NCBI RefSeq assembly: GCF_003048255.1
Contig: NZ_CP028487.1
Location: 4,774,001-4,838,000 of the forward strand
Reading direction: 5' to 3'
Source: Yersinia massiliensis
GTDB lineage: Bacteria; Pseudomonadota; Gammaproteobacteria; Enterobacterales; Enterobacteriaceae
DNA length: 64,000 bases
A program made the translations under genes and the position numbers. A model generated the notes under the pieces. It saw nothing but the letters and a program-made list of their open reading frames with translations, was not told the DNA's origin and ran no database searches. Positions 30,924 to 43,832 of this stretch are shown one piece after another. Each line of letters opens with the position of its first letter. Position 1 is the first letter of the stretch.

Positions 30924-31821
30924 CCCCGACAGCGAGGGGAATACATCCTGATTGACCTGCACCCTGCAAACGCTGCAAGGTTTTATCTGCCGCCGCTTTA
31001 GTGCTGTACGGGCCGAGCACGACGCGATTCCAACCACCGCCAGTGGTAATACGGCTTTCGATACCACCAAATGCCAACTGGGCTCGGATAGATTCAGCCT
31101 GATCGATGGCTTTGAATGAGCCACATTGCACCATCCAACGCTGTGCTTTTTCTTTCTCTTTTTCCGGTTTCGGCGGTGTCGCGGCCTGTGTGACTGGTGC
31201 AACAGGTTGTGTTCGCGGCGGTGTAGAAACCGGTGGCTGCGTTTGAGTCTGCGCCCGTGTCTGCGATGGTGCTTGCGTTTGCGGCTGTGTTGGCGCTGTC
31301 ACCTGACGCGGTTGCGTTAGTGGTGGCTGTGTTAGTGGTTGCTGCATATTCGTCGTCGGCGGTGTAATCGTTACCGCTGAGCGTGGCACCGATATTCCTT
31401 GGTTATAAGGAACTTCAGACAGCTGTGTTGGCTGTTGACGCATGTCAGCCTGCATCTGTTCAAGCAATTGCCGCTGTTCATTCGTCAGCTGAGTCTTGGA
31501 ATTAACCTCACCACCAGCAGAAGGCTCGGTCGGTGTCGGTACGCCAATTTGGCGATTTTCCAGCTCTTTAATGTAGCGCCAGCGCTCCTCCGGTTTTGGC
31601 GGTAACCCATTACCTGTACGGGGGCCACTATTGGGCAGCAACGGAAGCTCATCTGGCTTATTGTGCGTAATGAAATAAAGGCCGCCAACAAATACCACTA
31701 ATAACGCGACGGCCAGTGCCACCACGGTTTTAGATACTGCTGGTGCACTGCGTTTTTTCCGGCTAGTGCTTTTGCGCCGCGCTCCTGAGCGCCCTCGGCT
31801 TACATAATCTCTTTGTGCCAC
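30919..31821 (-). CDS. ftsN: Cell division protein FtsN
   Basis: This 300-residue bitopic protein triggers septal peptidoglycan synthesis. It has a basic cytoplasmic N-terminus (MAQRDYVSRGRSGARRKSTS), a transmembrane helix at about residues 30-52, a long periplasmic linker very rich in Pro, Gln and Thr (about 125-225) and a C-terminal SPOR domain (about 227-300, WMVQCGSFKAIDQAESIRAQ) that binds denuded glycan. It lies between cytR and hslV, as in E. coli. Confidence 0.95.
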   Translation of the reverse strand: MAQRDYVSRGRSGARRKSTSRKKRSAPAVSKTVVALAVALLVVFVGGLYFITHNKPDELPLLPNSGPRTGNGLPPKPEERWRYIKELENRQIGVPTPTEPSAGGEVNSKTQLTNEQRQLLEQMQADMRQQPTQLSEVPYNQGISVPRSAVTITPPTTNMQQPLTQPPLTQPRQVTAPTQPQTQAPSQTRAQTQTQPPVSTPPRTQPVAPVTQAATPPKPEKEKEKAQRWMVQCGSFKAIDQAESIRAQLAFGGIESRITTGGGWNRVVLGPYSTKAAADKTLQRLQGAGQSGCIPLAVGG

Positions 31822-31886
31822 TATCGTTTCGCTGCGTCATAATGATGGAATAAGTCCGTCATGTTACTGAACCCCTGAATATTTGC

Positions 31887-32915
31887 CTAGCTTTTAGGCG
31901 CAGCAGTACTTTCCCTGATGATTAATTCGGTGTCTAACAAGCGGGAGCCACTTTGTACTGAATGCCCTTGTAACTGTTCGAGTAATAGTAACATGGCTTG
32001 CTGACCAATTTGATAACGAGGTTGCGCTACCGTGGTTAAGGGGGGATCGCAATATTGTGACAGCTTCAGATCATCAAACCCCACCAATGAGACATCTCGC
32101 GGTACATTGAGCCCCATTCTCTTCGCCTGCCACATTGCGCCTATCGCCATCACATCATTGTGACAAAATATTGCCGTTGGCGGATTGGGTAGTGCCATCA
32201 AGGTAGCAAAGGTCTCAGCACCCGATTCATAACTGAAGTCACCCCGTATAACATAATCGTTATCGACCACAACGCCATTACGTCGCAGCGCCTGAATGTA
32301 CCCTTGTAGCCGGTAATGACTCAGCGGTAGCGTCTCTGGGCCCGCGATGCAGGCGATGCGTTTGTGCCCTAATTCATGCAGATAGTTAACCGCTTCAAAA
32401 GCAGCGGTCAGATTATCAATATGTACCGTTGGTAGTTCCAACTCAGGTGAGAATTCGTTTGCCATCACCATCGGCGGTAAATTGCGTTGTTCTTCTTTGC
32501 TGGCATCAAAAGGCAAATTCGAACCTAACAACAACATGCCATCGATCTGTTTGGTAATGATCAGATTAAGGAAAGTACGCTCTTGCTGAGTTTGTTGTGC
32601 ACAGTCGCCGATTAAGATCAGATATTCTTGCTGAGCGGCGGCATGTTCAATGCCCTGAATGATGTCGGCAAAAAACGGATCACTGATATCCGGTACGATG
32701 ACCAGAATGGTGCGTGATTCATTACGTTTGATGTTGCGAGACAAAGCATGAGGAGAGTAACCCACAGCCAGAACAGCTTGTTCCACTTTTTGTCGGGTCA
32801 CTGCTGAAACCTTTTCGGGGTTCATTAATGCACGTGATACCGTCGCTGTTGAAACGCCCGCCATGCCAGCAACATCTTTCATGGTGGCCACCGTGAATTC
32901 TTTCTTCTGTTCCAA
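31887..32915 (-). CDS. cytR: LacI-family regulator CytR
   Basis: This 342-residue repressor has a LacI-type helix-turn-helix at about residues 12-32 (KDVAGMAGVSTATVSRAL), the hinge helix region and a periplasmic-binding-protein-like effector domain. In E. coli CytR represses nucleoside uptake and catabolism together with CRP and is relieved by cytidine. It lies upstream of ftsN and downstream of priA on the same strand. Identity rests on the distinctive N-terminus and the conserved position. Confidence 0.94.
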   Translation of the reverse strand: MEQKKEFTVATMKDVAGMAGVSTATVSRALMNPEKVSAVTRQKVEQAVLAVGYSPHALSRNIKRNESRTILVIVPDISDPFFADIIQGIEHAAAQQEYLILIGDCAQQTQQERTFLNLIITKQIDGMLLLGSNLPFDASKEEQRNLPPMVMANEFSPELELPTVHIDNLTAAFEAVNYLHELGHKRIACIAGPETLPLSHYRLQGYIQALRRNGVVVDNDYVIRGDFSYESGAETFATLMALPNPPTAIFCHNDVMAIGAMWQAKRMGLNVPRDVSLVGFDDLKLSQYCDPPLTTVAQPRYQIGQQAMLLLLEQLQGHSVQSGSRLLDTELIIRESTAAPKS

Positions 32916-33322
32916 CGCCTTTCTCCTTGCTCTGGCGTAATGCCAGCCCTAATGACTTTGAGATATCCCGAGGCCAATCGCTCAGGATATTAACGAGTTG
33001 TCACACGGCTATCAGTGTTACCGGTCGGCCGCGCTCATATCCTTTCATGGCAGTATGGTTTCGATTAATAACAAACTTTGGAACATTCTATACAGATAGT
33101 GAGGGTAATTTGTTACCTAATTTGCATTAAAAGTGTGACATAAGTAGGTTTTTTCGAACTGGCTCGCAGAAAGCAGAGTAAACGATTGCTTAGAGACGTG
33201 GATCAAACAAAAAACCACCCATGTGTACCTCGAATAACATGAGGATTATTCATTACCTAAAGTCAGTTATTCGGGTAAGCGAGCGCAGCTAACAACGCTG
33301 CGGCGACAAGGACGAAGGGTAA
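32916..33322. other. priA-cytR intergenic region with degenerate repeat
   Basis: No gene is seen in these 407 bases. A short inverted repeat GGTAA-TTTG-TTACC lies at about 33104-33117. The stretch at about 33270-33318, with GAGCGCAGC, a CGCTGCGGCG stretch and a terminal GACGAAGGGTAA, resembles one end of the Yersinia palindromic repeats seen in better form upstream of ppc. The cytR promoter should be in the left part, but I cannot assign it. Confidence 0.35.
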
Positions 33323-35527
<2,205 letters not shown>

Positions 35528-35606
35528 TTATCCTGAATGAGAAAATTGACCTGAGCAAAAAAGATTGAATAGTTTACACCGCATGCTACACAATGTGCGG
35601 ATTCGA

Positions 35607-35716
35607 TTGCGCGGCTTGGCTAAATTCTGTATGATTCGCCGCCTTTGATATAATTCGATATCAAATCCTGTTAACAAGCGTTGGTTACTTTATCAGCGAT
35701 TGTTAGTTATCAATCG
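35607..35716 (+). promoter_or_regulatory. rpmE promoter and structured leader
   Basis: A promoter reads TTGCGC (35607-35612), a 17-base spacer and TATGAT (35630-35635). The leader of about 130 bases contains a perfect 8-bp hairpin (TTTGATAT/ATATCAAA, 35644-35665) and a second one (CGATTG/CAATCG, 35697-35716). Autogenous control of bL31 through its mRNA leader has been described in E. coli, and these hairpins are candidates for that element. Confidence 0.65.
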
Positions 35717-35774
35717 TGTGGTGTCTGGCGAAACAGGGCTGGATAGCGACACGGCCTAAATATAGAGGTTTTCC

Positions 35775-35993
35775 ATGAAACAAGGTATCCACCCAAAATA
35801 CGATTTAGTTACTGCTTCTTGCTCTTGCGGTAACGTTATCAAGATCAACTCTACCGTTGGTCATGACCTGAATCTGGACGTGTGCGGCGAATGCCACCCG
35901 TTCTACACTGGCAAGCAGCGTGATGTTGCGACCGGTGGCCGTGTTGACCGCTTTAACAAGCGTTTCAGCGTGCCAGGTGCTGCTAAGAAGTAA
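35775..35993 (+). CDS. rpmE: Ribosomal protein bL31
   Basis: This 72-residue protein of the large ribosomal subunit forms a bridge to the small subunit. It is the zinc-binding (C+) form, with C16, C18, C37 and C40 visible (SCSCG and [10 protein letters not shown]). GAGG lies upstream of the ATG. A strong terminator follows at 36011. Confidence 0.97.
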   Translation: MKQGIHPKYDLVTASCSCGNVIKINSTVGHDLNLDVCGECHPFYTGKQRDVATGGRVDRFNKRFSVPGAAKK

Positions 35994-36010
35994 TATCTGC
36001 TCGTCAGACG

Positions 36011-36036
36011 AAAAAGGCGCCCTAGGCGCCTTTTTT
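36011..36036. terminator. Terminator between rpmE and metJ
   Basis: A GC stem GGCGCC/GGCGCC with a 3-base loop is flanked by A5 on the left and T6 on the right, so it can serve both convergent genes. Confidence 0.9.
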
Positions 36037-36086
36037 CATTTCTACTCCCCTATTCATCATGTTTGATGAACGGGAAGCATTGGAAA

Positions 36087-36404
36087 TCAATATTCCCAAG
36101 TATCGGGATCAACACCTAGTTCACGCATTAAAATCTTCGCGGCTTCCGGAATTTCATCACTGCGCTCTTTGCGTAGATCTTCGTCATTCGGCAGCGGCTG
36201 ACCAGTAAACGCGTGCAAAAATGCTTCACACAACAATTCACTGTTGGTGGCGTGGCGCAGGTTATTGACCTGACGGCGGGTACGCTCATCCGTGAGGATT
36301 TTTAACACCTTCAGCGGGATGGATACCGTGATTTTTTTAACCTGCTCGCTTTTCTTGCCGTGTTCAGCGTAAGGGCTGACATACTCGCCGTTCCACTCAG
36401 CCAT
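36087..36404 (-). CDS. metJ: Methionine regulon repressor MetJ
   Basis: This 105-residue ribbon-helix-helix repressor uses S-adenosylmethionine as corepressor. The DNA-contacting beta strand is in [16 protein letters not shown], and the helices with [20 protein letters not shown] follow. AAGGTG lies upstream of the start. It is divergent from metB, and the operator at 36782-36821 is well placed to control metB and possibly metJ itself. Confidence 0.97.
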   Translation of the reverse strand: MAEWNGEYVSPYAEHGKKSEQVKKITVSIPLKVLKILTDERTRRQVNNLRHATNSELLCEAFLHAFTGQPLPNDEDLRKERSDEIPEAAKILMRELGVDPDTWEY

Positions 36405-36864
36405 GGGACACCTTAAATTTGTCGGAAAAATATAAAATTCTGAAATCAGGCCAATTATGCCCGATCTTCGCTGTTCTCACTAAATAAATGTCAATTTTAC
36501 TAGACTAGGGTCACTGAAATGCCGTTGTTGCTTGAGTTTACTGCGATCCTAACAATACTCTCCCACTCAACTTACTGATTTGGGTATGTTCGACCGTTTG
36601 CAGTAGTGCTAGTGACTTTCACTTCCCAAGTGACACTTAATTAATAGCTGATACCTTTCTCTGCCGTCTTTGCGATGAAACAAAACATCACCGAATACTG
36701 GCTGCCATCATTAAGATATCTAAAACCACAATAATTTTAACGGTTATTATTCCATTGCTCAATCTATACGCAAAGAAGTTTAGATGTCCAGATGTATTGA
36801 CGTCCGGAATTTGTGCGTCTACTCTGGCGTAACATTTTCTCGATCCCGGCTGGTGGAAATCCTT
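36405..36864. promoter_or_regulatory. metJ-metB divergent region with a MetJ operator of five met boxes
   Basis: Five contiguous 8-base met boxes occupy 36782-36821: AGATGTCC, AGATGTAT, TGACGTCC, GGAATTTG and TGCGTCTA (consensus AGACGTCT). The fourth is poor and the others match well. The array ends 43 bases before the metB start. The remaining bases (36405-36780) are AT-rich and show no gene. Confidence 0.85.
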
Positions 36865-38025
36865 ATGACGCGTAAACAGGCAACAATTGCAGTCCGTAGC
36901 GGATTGAATGATGACGAGCAATACGGCTGCGTTGTCCCCCCGATTCACCTCTCCAGTACTTACAATTTTATTGATTTTAATCAGCCACGTGCACATGACT
37001 ATTCACGTCGCGGTAACCCAACACGTGATGTGGTACAGCGAGCGTTGGCTGAACTGGAAGGGGGGGCGGGTGCCGTCATGACCAGCAGCGGGATGTCGGC
37101 GATTCATTTGGTTTGCACCACATTTTTAAAGCCAGGCGATTTGTTGGTCGCACCACACGATTGTTACGGTGGTAGTTACCGTTTATTCGATAGCCTGAGC
37201 AAGCGCGGGGCTTACCGCGTGTTGTTTGTTGATCAAGGGGATACTGCCGCCCTTAACCGAGCATTGGCTGAAAAACCTAAGCTGGTCTTGATTGAAACAC
37301 CGAGTAACCCATTATTACGAGTGGTGGATATCGCGGCCATCTGCGAAGCCGCCCATGCTGTCGGCGCACTGACCGTTTGCGACAATACCTTCCTCAGCCC
37401 AGCCTTGCAGCAGCCATTATCTCTAGGGGCTGACTTAGTGGTTCACTCTTGTACTAAATATCTGAATGGTCACTCCGATGTGGTCGCGGGAGCGGTCATT
37501 GCCAAAGATCCTGAGTTAGCCGTCGAACTCGCTTGGTGGGCAAATAATATCGGTGTGACTGGGGCCGCGTTCGATAGTTATTTGTTATTACGTGGTTTAC
37601 GGACCTTATCACCACGTATGGCTCAACAGCAGCGTAACGCAGATGACATTGTTCGCTATTTACAGCAGCAGCCTTTGGTGAAAAAGCTGTATCATCCTTC
37701 TCTGCCACAACATCCCGGCCACGAAATTGCTTGCCGTCAGCAGTCAGGTTTTGGTGCGATGCTCAGTTTTGAGCTAAATGGTGATGAACAGGTATTGCGT
37801 CGTTTCCTCTCTGCCCTTGAGCTATTTACCTTGGCAGAGTCGTTGGGCGGCGTGGAAAGCCTGATTTCTCATGCTGCAACCATGACACATGCAGGCATGG
37901 CACCAGAAGCACGTATTGCCGCAGGCATTACTGATAGCTTGTTGCGAATTTCCGTGGGTATTGAAGACAGCGAAGATTTGATTGCCGATTTGGAAAATGC
38001 ATTCCAGTTGGCGGGAACGAGGTAA
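36865..38025 (+). CDS. metB: Cystathionine gamma-synthase
   Basis: This 386-residue PLP enzyme joins O-succinylhomoserine and cysteine in methionine synthesis. The N-terminus MTRKQATIAVRSGLNDDEQY matches E. coli MetB, and the PLP lysine lies in SCTKYLNGHSDVV. I chose the ATG at 36865 because it has GGTGGA upstream; the earlier in-frame ATG at 36784 lies inside the MetJ operator. It is followed two bases later by metL. Confidence 0.97.
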   Translation: MTRKQATIAVRSGLNDDEQYGCVVPPIHLSSTYNFIDFNQPRAHDYSRRGNPTRDVVQRALAELEGGAGAVMTSSGMSAIHLVCTTFLKPGDLLVAPHDCYGGSYRLFDSLSKRGAYRVLFVDQGDTAALNRALAEKPKLVLIETPSNPLLRVVDIAAICEAAHAVGALTVCDNTFLSPALQQPLSLGADLVVHSCTKYLNGHSDVVAGAVIAKDPELAVELAWWANNIGVTGAAFDSYLLLRGLRTLSPRMAQQQRNADDIVRYLQQQPLVKKLYHPSLPQHPGHEIACRQQSGFGAMLSFELNGDEQVLRRFLSALELFTLAESLGGVESLISHAATMTHAGMAPEARIAAGITDSLLRISVGIEDSEDLIADLENAFQLAGTR

Positions 38026-38027
38026 GC

Positions 38028-40463
38028 ATGAATGCAACAGCGGTAGCAGCGGCGGTCACTGGTCGTCAACTGCATAAGTTTGGTGGTAGTAGCCTTGCGG
38101 ACGTGAAGTGTTACCTGCGAGTGGCCAATATTATGGCCAACTACAGCCACCCCGGCGATCTTATGGTGGTATCTGCGGCAGGGAGTACCACCAACCAGCT
38201 GATTAGCTGGCTAAAGCTCAGTCAAAGTGATCGTCTTTCTGCCCATCAAGTGCAGCAAAACCTGCGTCGTTATCAACATGACCTGATCAACGGTTTGTTG
38301 CCACCAGAAATGGCTGAGCCGCTAATCAGTGAGTTTATCCATGATTTGGAACGCTTGGCTGGTTTGCTGGACAGTAAAGTAGACGATGCTATTTATGCCG
38401 AAGTGGTTGGGCATGGTGAAATTTGGTCCGCTCGCCTGATGGCCGCGGTGCTGAACAAGCTGGATATGAAAGCGAATTGGCTGGATGCACGGCATTTCCT
38501 CCGAGCTGAGCGAGCAGCACAGCCCCAAATTGATGAAGGCCGCTCTTATCCGTTGTTGCAGCAATTAATGACGCAAAACCCGCACCAACGTCTCGTGGTG
38601 ACGGGCTTTATCTCACGCAATAACGCCGGTGAAACCGTGTTGTTAGGGCGTAATGGCAGTGACTATTCAGCGACACAGGTGGGTGCGCTGGCAGGTGTCG
38701 AACGTGTCACCATCTGGAGTGACGTTGCTGGGGTGTACAGTGCTGACCCTCGTAAAGTAAAAGATGCCTGCTTGCTGCCTTTACTGCGCCTAGATGAAGC
38801 CAGTGAACTCGCCCGCTTGGCGGCACCGGTATTGCACACCCGTACATTACAGCCGGTTTCAGGTAGCGATATCGATTTGCAGTTGCGTTGTAGTTACCAG
38901 CCAGAACAAGGTTCTACCCGTATTGAACGTGTATTGGCGTCCGGTTCTGGTGCCAAAATTGTCACTAGCCACGATGATGTCTGTCTCATTGAATTGCAAA
39001 TTGCTGGCCACCATGATTTCTCACTGGCGCAAAAAGAAATTGATTCGCTGCTCAAACGGGCGCAAATCAAGCCACTGGCAACAGGTATTCACCCAGACCG
39101 CAATCTGCTGCAACTTTGCTACACCTCAGAAGTCGTCGGCAGTGCACTGAGAGTGCTAGAAGATGCCACGCTGCCGGGGAAATTGTCTCTGCGCGAGGGA
39201 TTGGCTTTGGTTGCATTGGTCGGTGCTGGCGTGAGTAAGAACCCTCTACATAGCCACCGTTTCTACCAGCAACTGAAAGATCAGCCAGTTGAGTTTATCT
39301 GGCAGGCTGAAGATGGGATTAGCTTGGTCGCCGTTCTGCGTCTCGGGCCGACAGAGCATTTGATTCAGGGCTTGCATCAGTCATTGTTCCGCGCCGAAAA
39401 ACGTATTGGCCTTGTCCTGTTCGGGAAAGGGAATATCGGTGCCCGTTGGCTTGAGTTGTTCGCACGCGAGCAAAAAAATATTTCCGCCCGTAGTGGCTTT
39501 GAATTCGTGTTGGCAGGCGTGGTGGATAGCCGCCGCAGCCTGTTGAGTTACGACGGGCTCGATGCCAGCCGAACATTGGCATTTTACGATGATGAAGCCA
39601 ATGAGCAGGATGAAGAATCACTGTTCCTGTGGATGCGTGCGCACCCGTTTGATGATCTGGTGGTGCTAGATGTGACGGCCAGCGAATCACTTGCGGAGCA
39701 ATATCTGGATTTCGCCAGTTATGGTTTCCATGTGATCAGTGCGAACAAACTCGCAGGGGCGTCTAGTAGCAATAACTATCGCCAAATTCGCGATGCGTTT
39801 GCTAAAACGGGCCGTCATTGGTTGTATAACGCCACCGTCGGTGCGGGGCTACCGGTTAACCATACCGTGCGCGACTTGCGTGACAGTGGCGACAGCATTC
39901 TGGCCATTAGCGGGATTTTCTCCGGTACGCTGTCTTGGCTCTTCCTGCAATTTGATGGCACAGTGCCGTTTACTGAGTTGGTGGATCAAGCTTGGCAACA
40001 AGGGTTGACCGAACCAGACCCGCGTGTAGACCTTTCCGGTCAAGACGTGATGCGTAAGTTGGTCATTCTGGCCCGTGAAGCGGGATATGATATCGAGCCG
40101 AATCAGGTACGGGTCGAATCACTGGTGCCTGTCGGTGCAGAGGCTGGCTCGGTAGATCAGTTCTTCGAAAACGGAGATGCATTGAATCAGCAAATGGTTC
40201 AGCGTTTAGAAGCCGCAAATGAAATGGGTTTGGTCTTGCGCTACGTGGCACGCTTTGATGCCAATGGAAAGGCTCGGGTGGGCGTTGAAGCCGTGCGAGC
40301 TGACCATCCACTGGCATCCTTGTTACCGTGCGATAACGTCTTCGCCATTGAAAGCCGTTGGTATCGTGATAATCCGCTGGTGATCCGTGGCCCTGGCGCT
40401 GGGCGAGATGTCACAGCCGGTGCGATTCAATCTGACTTAAACCGACTCTCTCAATTGCTGTAA
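38028..40463 (+). CDS. metL: Bifunctional aspartokinase II / homoserine dehydrogenase II
   Basis: This 811-residue fusion catalyses the first and third steps from aspartate to homoserine. The aspartokinase domain starts with KFGGSSLADVKCYLRVANIM and carries GRNGSDYSATQ. The homoserine dehydrogenase half begins near residue 460 with the Rossmann motif LVLFGKGNIGARWLELF and ends with the conserved GPGAGRDVTAGA. It forms the metBL operon, with GAGG upstream of the ATG, and is repressed through MetJ. Confidence 0.97.
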   Translation: MNATAVAAAVTGRQLHKFGGSSLADVKCYLRVANIMANYSHPGDLMVVSAAGSTTNQLISWLKLSQSDRLSAHQVQQNLRRYQHDLINGLLPPEMAEPLISEFIHDLERLAGLLDSKVDDAIYAEVVGHGEIWSARLMAAVLNKLDMKANWLDARHFLRAERAAQPQIDEGRSYPLLQQLMTQNPHQRLVVTGFISRNNAGETVLLGRNGSDYSATQVGALAGVERVTIWSDVAGVYSADPRKVKDACLLPLLRLDEASELARLAAPVLHTRTLQPVSGSDIDLQLRCSYQPEQGSTRIERVLASGSGAKIVTSHDDVCLIELQIAGHHDFSLAQKEIDSLLKRAQIKPLATGIHPDRNLLQLCYTSEVVGSALRVLEDATLPGKLSLREGLALVALVGAGVSKNPLHSHRFYQQLKDQPVEFIWQAEDGISLVAVLRLGPTEHLIQGLHQSLFRAEKRIGLVLFGKGNIGARWLELFAREQKNISARSGFEFVLAGVVDSRRSLLSYDGLDASRTLAFYDDEANEQDEESLFLWMRAHPFDDLVVLDVTASESLAEQYLDFASYGFHVISANKLAGASSSNNYRQIRDAFAKTGRHWLYNATVGAGLPVNHTVRDLRDSGDSILAISGIFSGTLSWLFLQFDGTVPFTELVDQAWQQGLTEPDPRVDLSGQDVMRKLVILAREAGYDIEPNQVRVESLVPVGAEAGSVDQFFENGDALNQQMVQRLEAANEMGLVLRYVARFDANGKARVGVEAVRADHPLASLLPCDNVFAIESRWYRDNPLVIRGPGAGRDVTAGAIQSDLNRLSQLL

Positions 40464-40476
40464 CCAGCCATTCCTT

Positions 40477-40505
40477 AGCCTCTTCTGCTCTGCGCAGAAG
40501 GGGCT
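40477..40505 (+). terminator. Hairpin after metL
   Basis: A 12-bp stem (AGCCTCTTCTGC/GCAGAAGGGGCT, one T-G pair) with a 5-base loop lies 14 bases after the metL stop. No T-run follows, so it is either a weak terminator or a 3' stabiliser. Confidence 0.6.
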
Positions 40506-40630
40506 ACCTTACCTCTCTGTCCTCGACTTTCCCGCAACGTGAATCTTTCTCATGACCCGATGAACATTAATCATCAGCCTAAACTTATTTAAACGTTGAC
40601 TCTTTAGCCAACTTCCGGCACCTTCTATTT

Positions 40631-40654
40631 AGCCATCTAAACGTATAGACGCTC
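40631..40654 (+). promoter_or_regulatory. MetJ operator of metF
   Basis: Three contiguous 8-base met boxes, AGCCATCT, AAACGTAT and AGACGCTC, lie 57 bases upstream of the metF start. Confidence 0.75.
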
Positions 40655-40705
40655 ACAAATGGGCGGCAACAGATAACATAAGTCGTTATAGCGACAATGG
40701 AGTGA

Positions 40706-41596
<891 letters not shown>

Positions 41597-41637
41597 GTTT
41601 CTGCCAGCCCCCTAAACATCTACCAACCCCCTAAACA

Positions 41638-41674
41638 ACGAGGATGGTTTTGCCACTGAACCATCCTCGTCTTT
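41638..41674. terminator. Terminator between metF and yiiR
   Basis: A perfect 12-bp stem (ACGAGGATGGTT/AACCATCCTCGT) with a 9-base loop is followed by CTTTCC. It lies between convergent genes. Just before it, CCCCCTAAACA occurs twice within 30 bases. Confidence 0.8.
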
Positions 41675-41685
41675 CCCCCTACCAC

Positions 41686-42126
41686 TCATTTATTCCATGC
41701 TTTATCTGCTAAGAACTTCACCGGCACCGCAGGTGGACCAAAACGGTTATCCCCCTCAGTCCCGAGAAATGCGCCGCAGTCGATAAACATCATGACAATA
41801 ATTAGTGTGGGAATGAACCGCCCGACGCCCCATTGCCAAATAGGGGCTAGCATCTGCCAGTTACCGGCCATCAACATCCAAGCCAATACCACTAAGAGCG
41901 CCCACCAGCCTGCTTTATTGCGATCATGCAACCGCTTCACCACTACTGCCGCTGTTGGCCACAGCAGAAAAACTATCGCAAATGCGGCGGTCTGAATAGG
42001 CATCCAGTCCTTTCCGGCCAGTGTAAAAATAACTAACATTGCCAGAAGCCACAGGCTCATCCAGATCCAAAAATCTCGCCGACCGATACGGCCTTTAAAA
42101 GAGAAACACCACTGCTGTATTGTCAT
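41686..42126 (-). CDS. yiiR: DUF805 family inner-membrane protein
   Basis: This 146-residue protein has the DUF805 start (CFSFKGRIGRRDFWIWM) followed by about four transmembrane segments and the conserved KRLHDRNKAGWWALL. Its function is unknown. The position next to the yiiQ-tpiA pair matches E. coli yiiR. In E. coli the next gene is yiiS, but here it is metF, which marks a rearrangement point. Confidence 0.8.
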   Translation of the reverse strand: MTIQQWCFSFKGRIGRRDFWIWMSLWLLAMLVIFTLAGKDWMPIQTAAFAIVFLLWPTAAVVVKRLHDRNKAGWWALLVVLAWMLMAGNWQMLAPIWQWGVGRFIPTLIIVMMFIDCGAFLGTEGDNRFGPPAVPVKFLADKAWNK

Positions 42127-42272
42127 CGATGAACTGATCCATAGACCTCATTTAATCGTGCCTGAGTGTAACCTAAACAGGCTACCAACCGACAAACTTC
42201 GCAGTGAATTTTGACAATCACCCCTGAATACCGTTTTAATCCCCCCATACACTTCTAACGACGGCGTAAGTC

Positions 42273-42878
42273 ATGAGAAAAGAAATAACCGCAACGCTGA
42301 CAATACTGCTGCTAATAGCAACGGTTGGCCGCGCTCATGCCGATCCCGTAGACGACAGTGGTCAGCCAACAGAAGAGTCGCTGCCGACAGCACCTTACCT
42401 GCTTTCCGGCGCGCCAACCTTCGATTTAACTTTGGTTAAATTCAGAGAAAGTTATAACCGCGCCAACCCAACACTGCCTCTGCATGAGTTCCACGCCATC
42501 ACCGTAAAAGATGATGCTCCCCCACTGACCCGAGCTGCGAGCAAGATTAATGAAAATCTTTATGCTTCAACTGCGTTAGAAAAGGGAACTGGTAAGATTA
42601 AAACATTGCAAATCACTTACTTACCAATCAAAGGGAGTGAGGAGAAAGCCGCCCGATTAGTGGCCGTCAACTATATGGCAGCCCTGATGCGGCAATTTGA
42701 ACCCACACTCACGCCCCAGCAAAGCATCGAAAACGTGCAACAACTGTTGACGCAAGGTAAAGGTTTGCCGTTCTACTCTCATCCTGTCGGCGCAATTCGC
42801 TATGTTGTGGCAGATAATGGTGAAAAGGGGCTTACTTTCGCTGTTGAACCGATTAAGCTTTCACTATCTGAAGCATAA
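42273..42878 (+). CDS. yiiQ: Periplasmic DUF1454 protein
   Basis: This 201-residue protein has a signal peptide (residues 1-23, cleavage likely after AHA) and a single soluble domain of the YiiQ/DUF1454 family. Function is unknown. It lies directly upstream of tpiA on the same strand, with 127 bases between them, and yiiQ likewise adjoins tpiA in E. coli. It has no cysteine in the mature part. Confidence 0.82.
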   Translation: MRKEITATLTILLLIATVGRAHADPVDDSGQPTEESLPTAPYLLSGAPTFDLTLVKFRESYNRANPTLPLHEFHAITVKDDAPPLTRAASKINENLYASTALEKGTGKIKTLQITYLPIKGSEEKAARLVAVNYMAALMRQFEPTLTPQQSIENVQQLLTQGKGLPFYSHPVGAIRYVVADNGEKGLTFAVEPIKLSLSEA

Positions 42879-42975
42879 TCTCACCGCAATTAATGACGAA
42901 AAGCAAAGCCATTGTCACTAATCATCTCTATACTGTTGGACAGGTAAACTGCCTGTCGGGCAGTCATTTTATTGA

Positions 42976-43773
<798 letters not shown>

Positions 43774-43791
43774 TTTAGGTATTTAGTGATT

Positions 43792-43828
43792 AAGCCGGAG
43801 CAATTCAACGTTGCTCCGGCTTCTTTAT
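43792..43828. terminator. Terminator between tpiA and the papain-fold gene
   Basis: A perfect 12-bp stem (AAGCCGGAGCAA/TTGCTCCGGCTT) with a 7-base loop is followed by CTTTATG on the plus strand. Confidence 0.85.
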
Positions 43829-43832
43829 GTTC

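Noticed and set aside
36784..36864. Earlier metB start at 36784
   Set aside because: The codons lie inside the MetJ operator array, and the conserved MTRKQATIAV start is at 36865.
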